Shown here piece after piece: positions 1 through 8,345 of a stretch of 57,242 nucleotides of DNA. Location of the stretch: contig JAUQXK010000117.1 of the NCBI GenBank assembly GCA_030834695.1, forward strand, positions 1 to 57,242, in the 5' to 3' direction. Made by a program: the position numbers and the translations under genes. Under the pieces are notes generated by a model. That model did not search any database. It was not told where the DNA came from and saw nothing but the letters and a program-made list of their open reading frames with translations. Positions within the stretch are counted from its first letter, which is position 1. Every line of letters begins with the position of its first letter. The stretch comes from Desulfobacterales bacterium. GTDB lineage: Bacteria > Desulfobacterota > Desulfobacteria > Desulfobacterales > SpSt-501.

Positions 1-447
1 TCCATCCACGGGGTTCTGAATCACCTCATCATTACCGATATGAACTGGCTCAAGCGATACCGGGCGCTTTCTCCCGAATCCCCCGTGTTGACCGACCCGC
101 AGTTGGACCCGCCCAACCTCTCGTGGAGCCACGATCTCCACGAAGACTTCGCGGACCTGCGGCAAACCCGTGCCTTCGTCGATACGAAATTCCGTGCCTG
201 GTTTGCCGAGTTTCCCATCTCGCGCTCCGACGAGGTCTTCCAGTACCATGATTCGCGCGGGACCCTCCGCAATGCCGTGGCCGGCGCCGCCTTCGAATTT
301 CTGTTCTTGCATCAGACCCACCACCGGGGGCAGATCTCACAGATTCTGGACACGCTGGGACTGCCCAACAACTTCGCGGACAACGCCGCCTATCTCGAAG
401 GACCGGGTGAGAGAGAAACGCCGGCACAGATGATAAAACCACTCTGA
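1..447 (+). CDS. DinB/YfiT-family protein, 5' end outside window
   Basis: The open frame is already running at base 1, so the N-terminus is missing; 148 codons remain. The start of the fragment reads SIHGVLNHLIITDMNW and residues 104-111 read HQTHHRGQ. These are the two histidine-bearing parts of the DinB/YfiT four-helix bundle, whose three histidines usually hold a divalent metal. Members include mycothiol- or bacillithiol-dependent transferases and many uncharacterised damage-inducible proteins; the substrate here cannot be told. It is convergent with the next gene, with only 5 bases between the stops. Confidence 0.85.
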   Translation, partial: SIHGVLNHLIITDMNWLKRYRALSPESPVLTDPQLDPPNLSWSHDLHEDFADLRQTRAFVDTKFRAWFAEFPISRSDEVFQYHDSRGTLRNAVAGAAFEFLFLHQTHHRGQISQILDTLGLPNNFADNAAYLEGPGERETPAQMIKPL

Positions 448-452
448 CTCAA

Positions 453-833
453 TCAGGAAATTGCACAACATCGATTGAACACAGCCTTATTTTCCCCTGA
501 GAACTCAATCCGGCAGTCGCTGATGCCGTTGACCTCGACCCGCACGCGTGGAGGTACCCTGACGGAGAGCCTCTCGACGACATGGCACACCTGCTCCCGC
601 GAACAGTTCCAAAGGTCGATCACGACCGTATCCGTCCACAGCAGCCGGAATTTGACCCTCACTGTATGCAGGCCCCGCAGATGATGTCGATTCAACTCCG
701 CCAGCACGATAGCGTAAAGCATGGATTCCCGTTGGTCGCGCACACGCAGGCATATGATCAGAAAAGCAACCGGTCCCGCGATGCCCAGGAACCCTATCGC
801 CAGTTTGCCGATGCTCGTCAGCAATTCAGCCAT
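453..833 (-). CDS. Small membrane protein of unknown function
   Basis: This encodes 126 residues. One hydrophobic segment (about residues 9-28) is followed by a soluble, arginine- and valine-rich domain of about 95 residues. The ATG is preceded by a strong AAGGGGGG ribosome site about 7 bases upstream, which supports a real gene. I do not recognise the family. The layout suggests a membrane-anchored cytoplasmic domain. It stands alone, convergent with the DinB gene and divergent from the acyltransferase gene. Confidence 0.6.
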   Translation of the reverse strand: MAELLTSIGKLAIGFLGIAGPVAFLIICLRVRDQRESMLYAIVLAELNRHHLRGLHTVRVKFRLLWTDTVVIDLWNCSREQVCHVVERLSVRVPPRVRVEVNGISDCRIEFSGENKAVFNRCCAIS

Positions 834-1041
834 TTGATGCCCCCCTTACCTTGAAGTCGTCTCCATGAGGACTCCCCCATGGGGATGGCTCCATGGTAAT
901 CATCTCGGAGACCCCCTCCCACCCGATTCTTGCGATCGATCAGCGGCCTCTGTGGCTCTGTGGTGAGGATCCCTTGCCGCCCGATTCCATTCGACTTTGG
1001 GAACGAAATGCGGTAGACAGAATCGGCAGGGGAATCGCGAA

Positions 1042-1821
1042 ATGGCGGATCTTTTTTTGACCTCGGGAAGCGCCTACCAAACTGCCGGCCCGCATGCGTC
1101 CTGGCTGGGCCGCTGCTGCCCGACCGCCTTTTTTTACGCCAAGATCCTGGGCATCGTCTACCGGGCTTCTGGACTGGCCAAGAAAAGCTTGTATGATGAT
1201 CAACGCTGGATCGAAAGCAGCCTGACTACGATCCGGGCGCTGGAGGCCGTCGGCGGCCGGTTCGAAGTCCGCGGCCTGGAAAACGTCCGGGGCCTGAAAT
1301 CGCCGGCCGTATTCATCGGCAATCACATGAGCATCCTGGAGACGTTCGTTCTCCCCTGCCTGATCCAACCGATTCGAGACGTAACCTTCGTCGTCAAGGA
1401 AAGCCTGATCACCTATCCCTTCTTCGGCCACGTGATGCGCAACCGCAACCCGGTGGTCGTGGGCCGCGAAAATCCGCGGGAGGACCTCAAGCTCGTCCTG
1501 GAGGAGGGCCGCAAGCGGCTGGAGGCGAACATCTCGGTGGTGATCTTTCCCCAGACCACCCGCAGCGTGGAATTCGACCCCGGCAAGTTCAACTCCTTAG
1601 GGGTCAAACTGGCCAAACGCTGCAACGTGCCGGCGGTGCCCTTCGCACTGAAGACCGACGCGTGGGGGTTGGGAAAACGAATTAAGGACTTCGGCCCGAT
1701 CCGCCCCGAAAAAACCGTTCACTTCCAGTTCGGCGAGCCCATGATGGTTCAGGGGAGCGGCAGGGAGGAGCACAACGCCGTTGTCGAGTTCATCCAGAAA
1801 AATATAGCGGCTTGGAGATAG
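1042..1821 (+). CDS. PlsC-like lysophospholipid acyltransferase family protein
   Basis: This encodes 259 residues. Motif I of the LPLAT superfamily (NHxxxxD) appears as NHMSILE at residues 94-100, with Glu in place of Asp. Motif III (FPEGTRS) appears as FPQTTRS at 169-175. The fold and spacing fit a membrane-associated enzyme that moves an acyl chain from acyl-CoA or acyl-ACP to a lysolipid. Both motif changes suggest a distinct subfamily whose acceptor is unknown. I chose the ATG at 1042 because AGGGGA lies just upstream; a TTG at 997 in the same frame has poorer context. No obvious operon partner. Confidence 0.8.
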   Translation: MADLFLTSGSAYQTAGPHASWLGRCCPTAFFYAKILGIVYRASGLAKKSLYDDQRWIESSLTTIRALEAVGGRFEVRGLENVRGLKSPAVFIGNHMSILETFVLPCLIQPIRDVTFVVKESLITYPFFGHVMRNRNPVVVGRENPREDLKLVLEEGRKRLEANISVVIFPQTTRSVEFDPGKFNSLGVKLAKRCNVPAVPFALKTDAWGLGKRIKDFGPIRPEKTVHFQFGEPMMVQGSGREEHNAVVEFIQKNIAAWR

Positions 1822-1898
1822 CCCCCTCCGCCCTCATAGGATTTCATCCTGTTGGACGGCATCGTCGGCCCCAAGCCGGCTTTCGTCGGAGGTTCGGC

Positions 1899-3656
1899 CT
1901 AAGCGGCCTTCAATAGAAACAGCTGCACGAAGCGCGCATCTAGATCCTCGGCGGCCACCCGGCCGTACTCAGCCTCGATCTCGGCAAACAGGTCCTCGAA
2001 GATACGGCCGAGCTTCTCGGAAATCTCGAAGTCCTTCAGTCCGGTTTCGTGCACCAGCCAGGCGATAAAGCCGGTTTTCATGGAATCGGGGACCCGGCGC
2101 GTTTCAGCCGACTCCGGGGAAGGCGTTCCCGGCAGAAGCCTGCTGAAGAAGGATGCAAAGGCGGGCAACGCCAGCGGTTTCAGTTTGGCTTCCTTCAGAT
2201 CCAGGCAATGGCGCGCCCATTGCGTCAGCAACAGGTTTTTCCAGGTCAGGAAACTGTACTGGGCGGGCGGGTCCAGTTGGGGGTTCATAACCGCCAGCAG
2301 GTGATCGACGGCCTGCACTTGCTCTAAAACCCCCTCGATGCGGGCTGCGTCCTCGACCGATGTGAATTCCCGATACAGCACGCCGGTCTGGTAGTTGTCG
2401 TAGTACTGCGGCTTTTTGAGCAGGATCCCGCCGAGAACCCCCATCCACTGCTCCCCCCAGAAACTCAGCTTCAGACCGGCTTTCGCAAACCAGCACGCGC
2501 TGAGCCAGCGTTCGGCCCGCCATTTGACTTCAAGGGCTCCGCCGAAGCCCAGGCGGAAAAGCTGGATGAGCGGATAGCGGGTCAGGACGGCCGCGGCCTG
2601 GACGGGGTCCGGCTGCGGATCCCCCGACCCCTTCAACCGCTCCAGGCCCATGCTGATATAGCCGCAGGCCTTGGTCACGATTTCACGCAGCTGCTCACGG
2701 CCGCGGACGGTCTTGTGGTCCGCAACGATGATCCGGTTGCACAGGTTGGCGAATTCCCATTGCAGGTGGGTGAGGATCGGCCCCGGTTCGATCCGGGCCA
2801 ACGCTCGGCTGAAATGCGTATCGTCTTTCATCTCTTGCAGCGGATAGGCCGGCACCGGCAGAAGGGTCGTTTCGCTTCCGCGAGGATCCGGTGTGAATTT
2901 CGGCTGCTGCGCGTCAAGCTGGCGGCGGGTCACCGGCTGATAGATGCCGACGGCCTCGTCAAACGGCACAAACCCTTTTTCCGCCAGACGCACGCCGCGC
3001 CAGCGGAGTTCCTCCTCCTCCGTTTCCGCCGGAATGACGTGGGTCGCCTCCAGGAGCAGGCCCTGAAACAGCGGATGATCGTGCTCGGCCAGGCGCTGGA
3101 GGAGTTTCATCAGAAACGCCTGGCGCTCCTCCTCGCCGATGGCGGAGCCTTCGGTGAGCGGCGGCATTTTCAAAACCCGCATGTAGTAAACCTGGTCCAG
3201 GGTGAAAAAACCATCACCGAAATCGGAAGGGTCCTGGTCGTGCTCGCGAACGCGCACTTCGATCGTGTGAAACAGGTAAAATTCGCCGAACGCCAGCCGT
3301 TCGTTCAGAAACCAGCGGATAAAGCGCTTGGGGTTGGCCTCCATCAGGAGATTCATCCAGCGGGTAAGATGGTTCACCTCGATGCGGTCCTTGGCCCAGC
3401 TCTCGAGATCCACGATGTGGTCCCACTGTTTATCCGAAGCGAGCGCCAGCAGGGGCAGCGCATCCTCGGGGCCGATATCGTGCACCAGGAAGTAGAGATC
3501 CGACTCCGGGAAGGAGTGCACCAGCGCCGCCGGCTGCGGATCGGAAAGGATGCGCTCCAGGGCTTGTTCCGGCGGCAGCGACAAAATCTCGCTGCGCCGA
3601 ACCCGCAGCGCTTCGACCCGTTCGCGGATTTGTTTTTCGGGAAGGTGTTCCGTCAT
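1899..3656 (-). CDS. DUF6178-like protein
   Basis: This encodes 585 residues, mostly soluble and rich in Leu, Trp and acidic residues, with no signal peptide. The N-terminal part (LVHSFPESDLYFLVHDIG, then LPLLALASDKQWDHIVDLE) resembles the DUF6178 family that I associate with Desulfobacterota; function unknown. The ATG at 3656 overlaps the stop of the upstream AmpG-like gene by 4 bases (ATGA), so the two are probably translationally coupled. The frame stays open upstream to 4235, but that part runs through the permease gene in another frame and is not coding. Family name from memory. Confidence 0.75.
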   Translation of the reverse strand: MTEHLPEKQIRERVEALRVRRSEILSLPPEQALERILSDPQPAALVHSFPESDLYFLVHDIGPEDALPLLALASDKQWDHIVDLESWAKDRIEVNHLTRWMNLLMEANPKRFIRWFLNERLAFGEFYLFHTIEVRVREHDQDPSDFGDGFFTLDQVYYMRVLKMPPLTEGSAIGEEERQAFLMKLLQRLAEHDHPLFQGLLLEATHVIPAETEEEELRWRGVRLAEKGFVPFDEAVGIYQPVTRRQLDAQQPKFTPDPRGSETTLLPVPAYPLQEMKDDTHFSRALARIEPGPILTHLQWEFANLCNRIIVADHKTVRGREQLREIVTKACGYISMGLERLKGSGDPQPDPVQAAAVLTRYPLIQLFRLGFGGALEVKWRAERWLSACWFAKAGLKLSFWGEQWMGVLGGILLKKPQYYDNYQTGVLYREFTSVEDAARIEGVLEQVQAVDHLLAVMNPQLDPPAQYSFLTWKNLLLTQWARHCLDLKEAKLKPLALPAFASFFSRLLPGTPSPESAETRRVPDSMKTGFIAWLVHETGLKDFEISEKLGRIFEDLFAEIEAEYGRVAAEDLDARFVQLFLLKAA

Positions 3657-4915
3657 GAGGGCATACTCTCGTCGACTTGAGGTGAGACCCGCGCCGGCCA
3701 GGGCGCAAAGCGCGCCAGGACCAGCAACCCCGGTATCGCGGCCAGGGTGCATCCGATGAAAAACCACTCCCAGCCCAGGTGCTTGGCCGCCAGCCCCGTA
3801 GGCGCCGAGGCCAGCACGCGCGGCAGGCCCATGATGCTCGTCAAAAGTGCGTACTGCGTGGCGGTGAACTTTTTGTTGGTCTGGCTGGCCATGAAGGCGG
3901 CAAAGGCGCTCGTCCCCATGCCGCCGGTAATGCTCTCGAAGGCGATCACCCCGGATAGTGCGGCCAGGCTGCAGCCGAGGCGCGCCAGCACCGCGAACCC
4001 GGCGGTAGAAACCGCCTGAAGCACCCCGAAGACCCACAGGCTGCGCCGAATGCCGAACCGCAGCATGAGAACCCCGCCGCCGACGGCCCCGGCAATGGTG
4101 GCCCAGGATCCGAAAAGCTTGACCACCGTACCGATCTCGGACTTGGAAAAACCCAGCTCGAGGTAGAAGGGCGTTGCGATCCCGGCGGCCATGGTGTCCC
4201 CGATCTTGTAAAGCAGAATGAAAGCCAGGACCCACAGGGCACCGTCACGGCGGAAAAAATCCGCAAGGGGTTCCCAACCAGCCTCCCGCAGCGACCGCGG
4301 AGGCCGGCTGTCCACCCGGGGCTCCGGTGTCAGGAGCGTGGTCAGGACCCCGGGGATCAGCCCGGCCGCCAGGATCAGGTAGACCTGGGAAAAGGGGAGG
4401 TAATCGGCCAGGATCAGCCCCCCGCCCGATGCGGCCCACATGCCGATGCGATAGCCGTAGACATACAAGGACGATCCGAGCCCCAGTTCATCGTCCGGCA
4501 GGTCCTCCCGGCGATAGGCATCCACCACGATGTCCTGGGTGGCGCTGAAAAATGCGACCAGCACCGCGCTCACAACCATCCAGCCCGGCTGGGCCACCGG
4601 ATTCGACCCGCCGAGAGCGGCGATCGCAACCATCAAAGCCAGCTGCGCGATGAGCAGCCACCCCCGCCGCCGGCCGAGCCGCAGCGGCGTAAACCGGTCC
4701 AGCACCGGCGACCACAAAAATTTCCAGGAATAGGGCGATTGCACGAGGGTGATCATCCCCACCCATGTCAGATCCACCCCTTCCTCTTTCATCCAGGCCT
4801 GGAGGACTCCCAGCGTCAGCAGCAAGGGCAGACCGCAGGAGAATCCCATGAGCAGCGCGACCATCATCCGGCGGCTGAATAGGGTCTCTCCGACGGATTT
4901 CTTGGATTCGGTCAT
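3653..4915 (-). CDS. AmpG-like MFS permease
   Basis: This encodes 420 residues with about 12 hydrophobic segments. It resembles the AmpG branch of the major facilitator superfamily: MGFSCGLPLLLT in the first helix, QSPYSWKFLWSPVLDRF after helix 2 and FFSATQDIVVDAYR in helix 4. AmpG imports anhydro-muropeptides for cell-wall recycling; the exact substrate here is inferred from family. The ATG at 4915 has GGAG just upstream, and a longer frame to 5026 lacks such a site. Its stop overlaps the DUF6178-like start, which suggests the two products work together at the membrane. Confidence 0.82.
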   Translation of the reverse strand: MTESKKSVGETLFSRRMMVALLMGFSCGLPLLLTLGVLQAWMKEEGVDLTWVGMITLVQSPYSWKFLWSPVLDRFTPLRLGRRRGWLLIAQLALMVAIAALGGSNPVAQPGWMVVSAVLVAFFSATQDIVVDAYRREDLPDDELGLGSSLYVYGYRIGMWAASGGGLILADYLPFSQVYLILAAGLIPGVLTTLLTPEPRVDSRPPRSLREAGWEPLADFFRRDGALWVLAFILLYKIGDTMAAGIATPFYLELGFSKSEIGTVVKLFGSWATIAGAVGGGVLMLRFGIRRSLWVFGVLQAVSTAGFAVLARLGCSLAALSGVIAFESITGGMGTSAFAAFMASQTNKKFTATQYALLTSIMGLPRVLASAPTGLAAKHLGWEWFFIGCTLAAIPGLLVLARFAPWPARVSPQVDESMPS

Positions 4916-5101
4916 GGACTCCACGGGATCCGTTTCGCTGAGACGGCAGCGGAGGCGATAGAAGTGGTTTGATAACCTCGGACCACGCCCGCAGGCAATG
5001 CGCAGGCCGATTCGAAAGCGGAGCAACCTGGATCGGTTGTGAGCCTTTCAAGAGGCCTGCAACGCCGCCCCCGGACGTCAGACGGGGTGATGCAACCACT
5101 T

Positions 5102-5755
5102 CTAGTCATTTCTCCAGTTCCAAGGATCTCCCGGCGGCATATGCTGCCGGATCCAGGTCATCACTTTTTCAAACTCGTCCCGCAGCTCGTGCAAGGCTTT
5201 GCCGCGATGGCTGACGCGGTTCTTTTCCTCGCGCGGGAGCTGCGCGAAGGTCTTGTTGGCGGCCGGGTATAAGAAAATCGGATCATAGCCAAAGCCGTTG
5301 ACGCCGGCAGGCGCCTCGGTGAGCAGCCCCTCGCAGCGGCCTTCATACGTCAGCGCCGGGCCGGAGGGCACCGCCAGCGAAAGCACGCACTCGAAAGCCG
5401 CCCGGCGGTTGCTGCGGCCCTGCATCTCTGCCAGCAGTTTTTGGCAGCGGTCCGCATCGGAGAGCCCCTCGCCGCCGTAACGGGCGGAAAAGACGCCGGG
5501 GGCGCCGTCCAGCGCCGCTACCGTCAGCCCGGAGTCGTCGGCCAGAGCCGGATACCCCAGAACGCGCGCCGTGAAACTTGATTTCTTGTAGGCATTCTCG
5601 TCGAAGGTCAGGCCGTCCTCCTCCACTTCGGGGATCGGCCCGAAATCGGACAGATTCCGGATCTCCAGAGGGAATCCGCGCAGCAGATCCTGAATCTCGG
5701 CTGTCTTGCCCGGGTTTCGAGTGGCAATCACCAATACCGGCTTTTTGAACGCCAT
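5102..5755 (-). CDS. rdgB: XTP/dITP diphosphatase (RdgB/HAM1)
   Basis: This encodes 217 residues, the usual length. The N-terminal ATRNPGKTAEI is the nucleotide-binding SxNxxK region. FDENAYKKS, ADDSGL and GFGYDPIFL are the catalytic and metal-binding motifs, and VSHRGKAL closes the family signature. The enzyme hydrolyses ITP, dITP and XTP to monophosphates and so keeps deaminated purines out of DNA and RNA. The ATG at 5755 was chosen because the protein then starts at the family N-terminus; AAGGAAG lies upstream. It is divergent from recN, so two genome-maintenance genes share one promoter region. Confidence 0.95.
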   Translation of the reverse strand: MAFKKPVLVIATRNPGKTAEIQDLLRGFPLEIRNLSDFGPIPEVEEDGLTFDENAYKKSSFTARVLGYPALADDSGLTVAALDGAPGVFSARYGGEGLSDADRCQKLLAEMQGRSNRRAAFECVLSLAVPSGPALTYEGRCEGLLTEAPAGVNGFGYDPIFLYPAANKTFAQLPREEKNRVSHRGKALHELRDEFEKVMTWIRQHMPPGDPWNWRND

Positions 5756-5795
5756 ACGCGCATCTCGCTTCCTTGGGAATGAACCATCGTTTATT

Positions 5796-5824
5796 ACTTT
5801 AAAAAGTTTACGCCCATGATTCAA
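5796..5824 (-). promoter_or_regulatory. Predicted sigma70-type promoter for rdgB
   Basis: On the minus strand, TTGAAT (-35) and TAAAGT (-10) are separated by 17 bases, about 40 bases upstream of the rdgB ATG. Seen by eye only. Confidence 0.45.
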
Positions 5825-5857
5825 GCGATTTTCATGCGCGGCGCAACCGTGGCGATC

Positions 5858-5885
5858 TTTACATCAGGTGCCGCCCGTGTATAAT
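5858..5885 (+). promoter_or_regulatory. Predicted sigma70-type promoter for recN
   Basis: TTTACA and a perfect TATAAT are separated by 16 bases. This would give a leader of about 45 bases before the recN ATG. No clear LexA box is seen around it, although recN is SOS-induced in many bacteria. Confidence 0.55.
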
Positions 5886-5935
5886 GCGCCCATCCCAATG
5901 GATGCTCCCCCAACCTCCATGCGGCGGCAGTCAGC

Positions 5936-7633
5936 ATGCTGAAAGAACTTTCCATCCGCAACTTCGCCATCATCGATGACCTGCAGATCCAATTCGAATC
6001 GGGTCTGACGGTCTTGAGCGGCGAAACCGGCGCCGGCAAATCCATCATCATCCAGGCCGTCAATCTGCTTCTGGGAAGCCGCGCGGCCGCCGAAATGATT
6101 CGCACCGGCGCCGATTCGGCCGAAATCGAGGCGCTCTTTGACCCCGGCCGCAAATCCCCCGCCGTTCGAACCGCTCGGGATCTGGGCTATGACGCTGCCG
6201 AGGGCCTTCTGGTCCGCCGGGTCATCGCGCGCGCGGAGGGCAACCGGGTGTACGTCAACGGCCGCCTGGCGACCCTGCAGGTTCTGTCCGCCCTGACGGA
6301 GAACCTGGCGAGCATTTCCGGCCAGCACGCCCACCAGGGGCTTCTCAAAGAAGATCAACACCTGATGATTTTGGATCGTTTTGCGGGTCTCCTGCCCTTG
6401 CGCGAGGCGGTTTCAGCCCTTTACCACGACCTTCTGCCGCAGCTGAAAAAACGCGCCGACCTCAAAGCACGTCAGGCTCGCCAGACCGAGCTGACCGAAC
6501 TTCTGGAGTTTCAACAACGCGAGATCGCCGCAGCCGACATCCACCCGGGCGAGGACCGGGAGCTCGAACAGGAACGGCTGCGGCTGAAAAACGCGGAGAT
6601 GCTCTACGAGACGGTTCAGCGCGGCATTGAATCGCTTTACAGCGGCTCCGGCTCGACGCTCGAGCAATTGACTCGGGTTCGACGAGACCTTGAGAAGGTG
6701 GCCCGCTTCGATCCCGTGCTGATGCCGCAATCCGAGGCATGTGCCGAGATCGCCTATCGCGTCGAGGATCTGGTGGAGGCCCTGCGGACCTATCTGAAGG
6801 CGCTCGACATCGACGCCGGCCGGCTGGAAGCGGTGGAGGAGCGGCTCGATCGGCTCAACCGGCTGAAGCGCAAATACGGAGGATCGCTGGAAGCCGTGCA
6901 GGAGAAGCTCGCTCAAAGCTCGGTCGATCTGGCGGCCATCGAAACCATTGCGGTCGAAATCGCGGCGGTCGAAGAACACCTGCACGAGCTGCACGCACGG
7001 ATCGAAAATCAGGCCGCCGCTCTTTCGCAAAAGCGCCGTGACGCGGCCAAGCGCTTTACGGCGCAGGTGGCCCGTGAGCTTTCTCGGCTAAAAATGTCCG
7101 GAACGGAATTCGGGGTGGATCTATCCCTCATCCCGGGAAGTCCGGAAACCGACCCGTTTCTGGCCGCCGGTTCCAGCGCCCTCAGCGAGAGCGGCATCGA
7201 TCGCGCCGTCTTCACCATTGCGCCGAACGTGGGCGAAGAGCTCAAGCCGCTGGCATCGATCGCTTCCGGCGGCGAGCTGTCCCGCGCGGTGCTGGCGCTC
7301 AAGTCCATCCTGGCCGTCACCGAATCCGTGGGGACCATCGTGTTCGATGAAGTGGACGCCGGCATCGGCGGCGCGGTGGCCGAGGTGGTCGGGCATAAGC
7401 TGGCGGAGCTGTCCCGCCATCATCAGGTGATCTGCATCACCCATCTACCCCAGATTGCCAAGTTCGGCGACCATCACTTTCGGATCTCCAAGCTGATCGC
7501 CGATGGCCGGACCCGCACGGCGATCGCCCGCCTCACGCCCGACGGCCGCACCCGCGAGATCGCTCGCATGCTCGGCGGCGAGAAAATCACCCGATTAACC
7601 CTGGAACACGCCAAGGAACTCCTCCAGAAATAA
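5936..7633 (+). CDS. recN: DNA repair protein RecN
   Basis: This encodes 565 residues, full length for RecN, an SMC-like ATPase that acts on double-strand breaks with RecA. Walker A is GETGAGKS at residues 29-36. The middle (about 150-380) is charged and predicted coiled coil. The C-terminal half has the ABC signature region around LASIASGGELSRA and Walker B as IVFDEVDAGIGG, followed by VICITHLPQIA. The first ATG sits at the expected N-terminus (LKELSIRNFAIID). It has its own promoter and is convergent with the cold-shock gene. Confidence 0.97.
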   Translation: MLKELSIRNFAIIDDLQIQFESGLTVLSGETGAGKSIIIQAVNLLLGSRAAAEMIRTGADSAEIEALFDPGRKSPAVRTARDLGYDAAEGLLVRRVIARAEGNRVYVNGRLATLQVLSALTENLASISGQHAHQGLLKEDQHLMILDRFAGLLPLREAVSALYHDLLPQLKKRADLKARQARQTELTELLEFQQREIAAADIHPGEDRELEQERLRLKNAEMLYETVQRGIESLYSGSGSTLEQLTRVRRDLEKVARFDPVLMPQSEACAEIAYRVEDLVEALRTYLKALDIDAGRLEAVEERLDRLNRLKRKYGGSLEAVQEKLAQSSVDLAAIETIAVEIAAVEEHLHELHARIENQAAALSQKRRDAAKRFTAQVARELSRLKMSGTEFGVDLSLIPGSPETDPFLAAGSSALSESGIDRAVFTIAPNVGEELKPLASIASGGELSRAVLALKSILAVTESVGTIVFDEVDAGIGGAVAEVVGHKLAELSRHHQVICITHLPQIAKFGDHHFRISKLIADGRTRTAIARLTPDGRTREIARMLGGEKITRLTLEHAKELLQK

Positions 7634-7636
7634 AAA

Positions 7637-7664
7637 CCGCCGCTCTGCTTCCACAGAACGGCGG
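7637..7664 (-). terminator. Intrinsic terminator of the cold-shock gene
   Basis: An 11-base stem with one mismatch (CCGCCGCTCTG / CAGAACGGCGG) and a 6-base loop is followed, on the minus strand, by a run of Ts. It lies between the convergent recN and csp stops and should end csp transcripts; the plus-strand side lacks a T-run. Confidence 0.8.
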
Positions 7665-7681
7665 ATGGGGTTTACACCCGA

Positions 7682-7882
7682 TCACACTTTTTCGACGTCC
7701 GAAGCCGAGGGTCCCTTGGCGCCCTGCTGGACTTCAAAGCGCACCTTGTCGCCTTCCGCCAGCGATTTGAATCCCTTGCCTTTGATGGCGGAGTAATGCA
7801 CGAAAATATCCTGGCCATCATCTTTTTTAATGAATCCGTACCCCTTTTTCTCGTTGAACCATTTAACAACTCCTTCCGCCAT
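7682..7882 (-). CDS. Cold-shock domain protein (CspA family)
   Basis: This encodes 66 residues, one complete cold-shock domain. RNP1 is seen as KGYGFI and RNP2 as DIFVHYS, the aromatic and basic residues that stack on single-stranded RNA or DNA. It acts as an RNA chaperone in the cytoplasm. A strong GGGAGGAGGA ribosome site precedes the ATG. The leader upstream holds a promoter and a complete terminator hairpin, so expression may be controlled by premature termination or driven from a nearer promoter. It ends in its own terminator. Confidence 0.96.
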   Translation of the reverse strand: MAEGVVKWFNEKKGYGFIKKDDGQDIFVHYSAIKGKGFKSLAEGDKVRFEVQQGAKGPSASDVEKV

Positions 7883-7946
7883 GATGCTCTTCCTCCTCCC
7901 TTGTTGTGATGGATGATCCCGCGGACGGGCCGCGCCAACGCACCAA

Positions 7947-8073
7947 TAAAAAAAGCAGAGTCATGAATGACTCTGCTTAGAAGCGCATCCTGTTGGAACC
8001 AAGAAGATGGCAGATCGCTGGGTCTGGAAAAACGGCATCACAGAAGCAACCAAAGGCTGATGTTACGCGACGG
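7947..8073 (-). ncRNA. Candidate small RNA or attenuated leader upstream of csp
   Basis: A well-formed promoter on the minus strand is followed about 125 bases later by a perfect 12-base-pair terminator stem with seven Ts, all upstream of the csp ribosome site. The region between has no open frame of note. A CAGCC-TTT-GGTTG hairpin can form near the 5' end, and CATCA/TGATG can pair around it. It could be a free-standing small RNA or a csp leader that terminates conditionally. I do not match it to 6S RNA, SRP RNA or another known family. Boundaries are inferred from the promoter and terminator. Confidence 0.5.
7948..7978 (-). terminator. Strong intrinsic terminator inside the csp upstream region
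   Basis: AAGCAGAGTCAT and ATGACTCTGCTT form a perfect 12-base-pair stem around a 2-base centre, followed by TTTTTTT on the minus strand. It lies about 65 bases upstream of the csp ATG and points the same way as csp. Confidence 0.85.
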
Positions 8074-8078
8074 CAATG

Positions 8079-8107
8079 ACTATCCTCAAAAACAGGCTGA
8101 ATGTCAA
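8079..8107 (-). promoter_or_regulatory. Predicted sigma70 promoter for the csp leader RNA
   Basis: On the minus strand there is a perfect TTGACA, a 17-base spacer and GATAGT as a -10 box. The predicted transcript start is near 8073. Confidence 0.6.
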
Positions 8108-8345
8108 TAAGAAACTGGCTGAATTTAGCGAAATATCGGATGGTTCGGGCCGGCTTCTATATATTGTGCCTTTATCGGGAGTCATACCTATAAGTAGCTT
8201 CTCGGGCGGCAAAATTCGCCTTTTGCCGGAAACATGTTATCATTCCGACAGTTAAACCTGTCTAATGCGGTCATGCCATCCATCGCTGGATCTCGGCTAA
8301 GGGTACGCCGGTTTATTATCTCACGGAGTAGTAAAAGTTGAAGCG

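Noticed and set aside
3657-4235. Upstream extension of the DUF6178-like frame
   Set aside because: It runs through the AmpG-like gene in another frame; the ATGA overlap at 3653-3656 gives the natural start.
7947-8073. 6S RNA or SRP RNA identity for the csp leader RNA
   Set aside because: No GGAAGCAGCC-like SRP loop and no convincing long 6S-type stem with central bubble.
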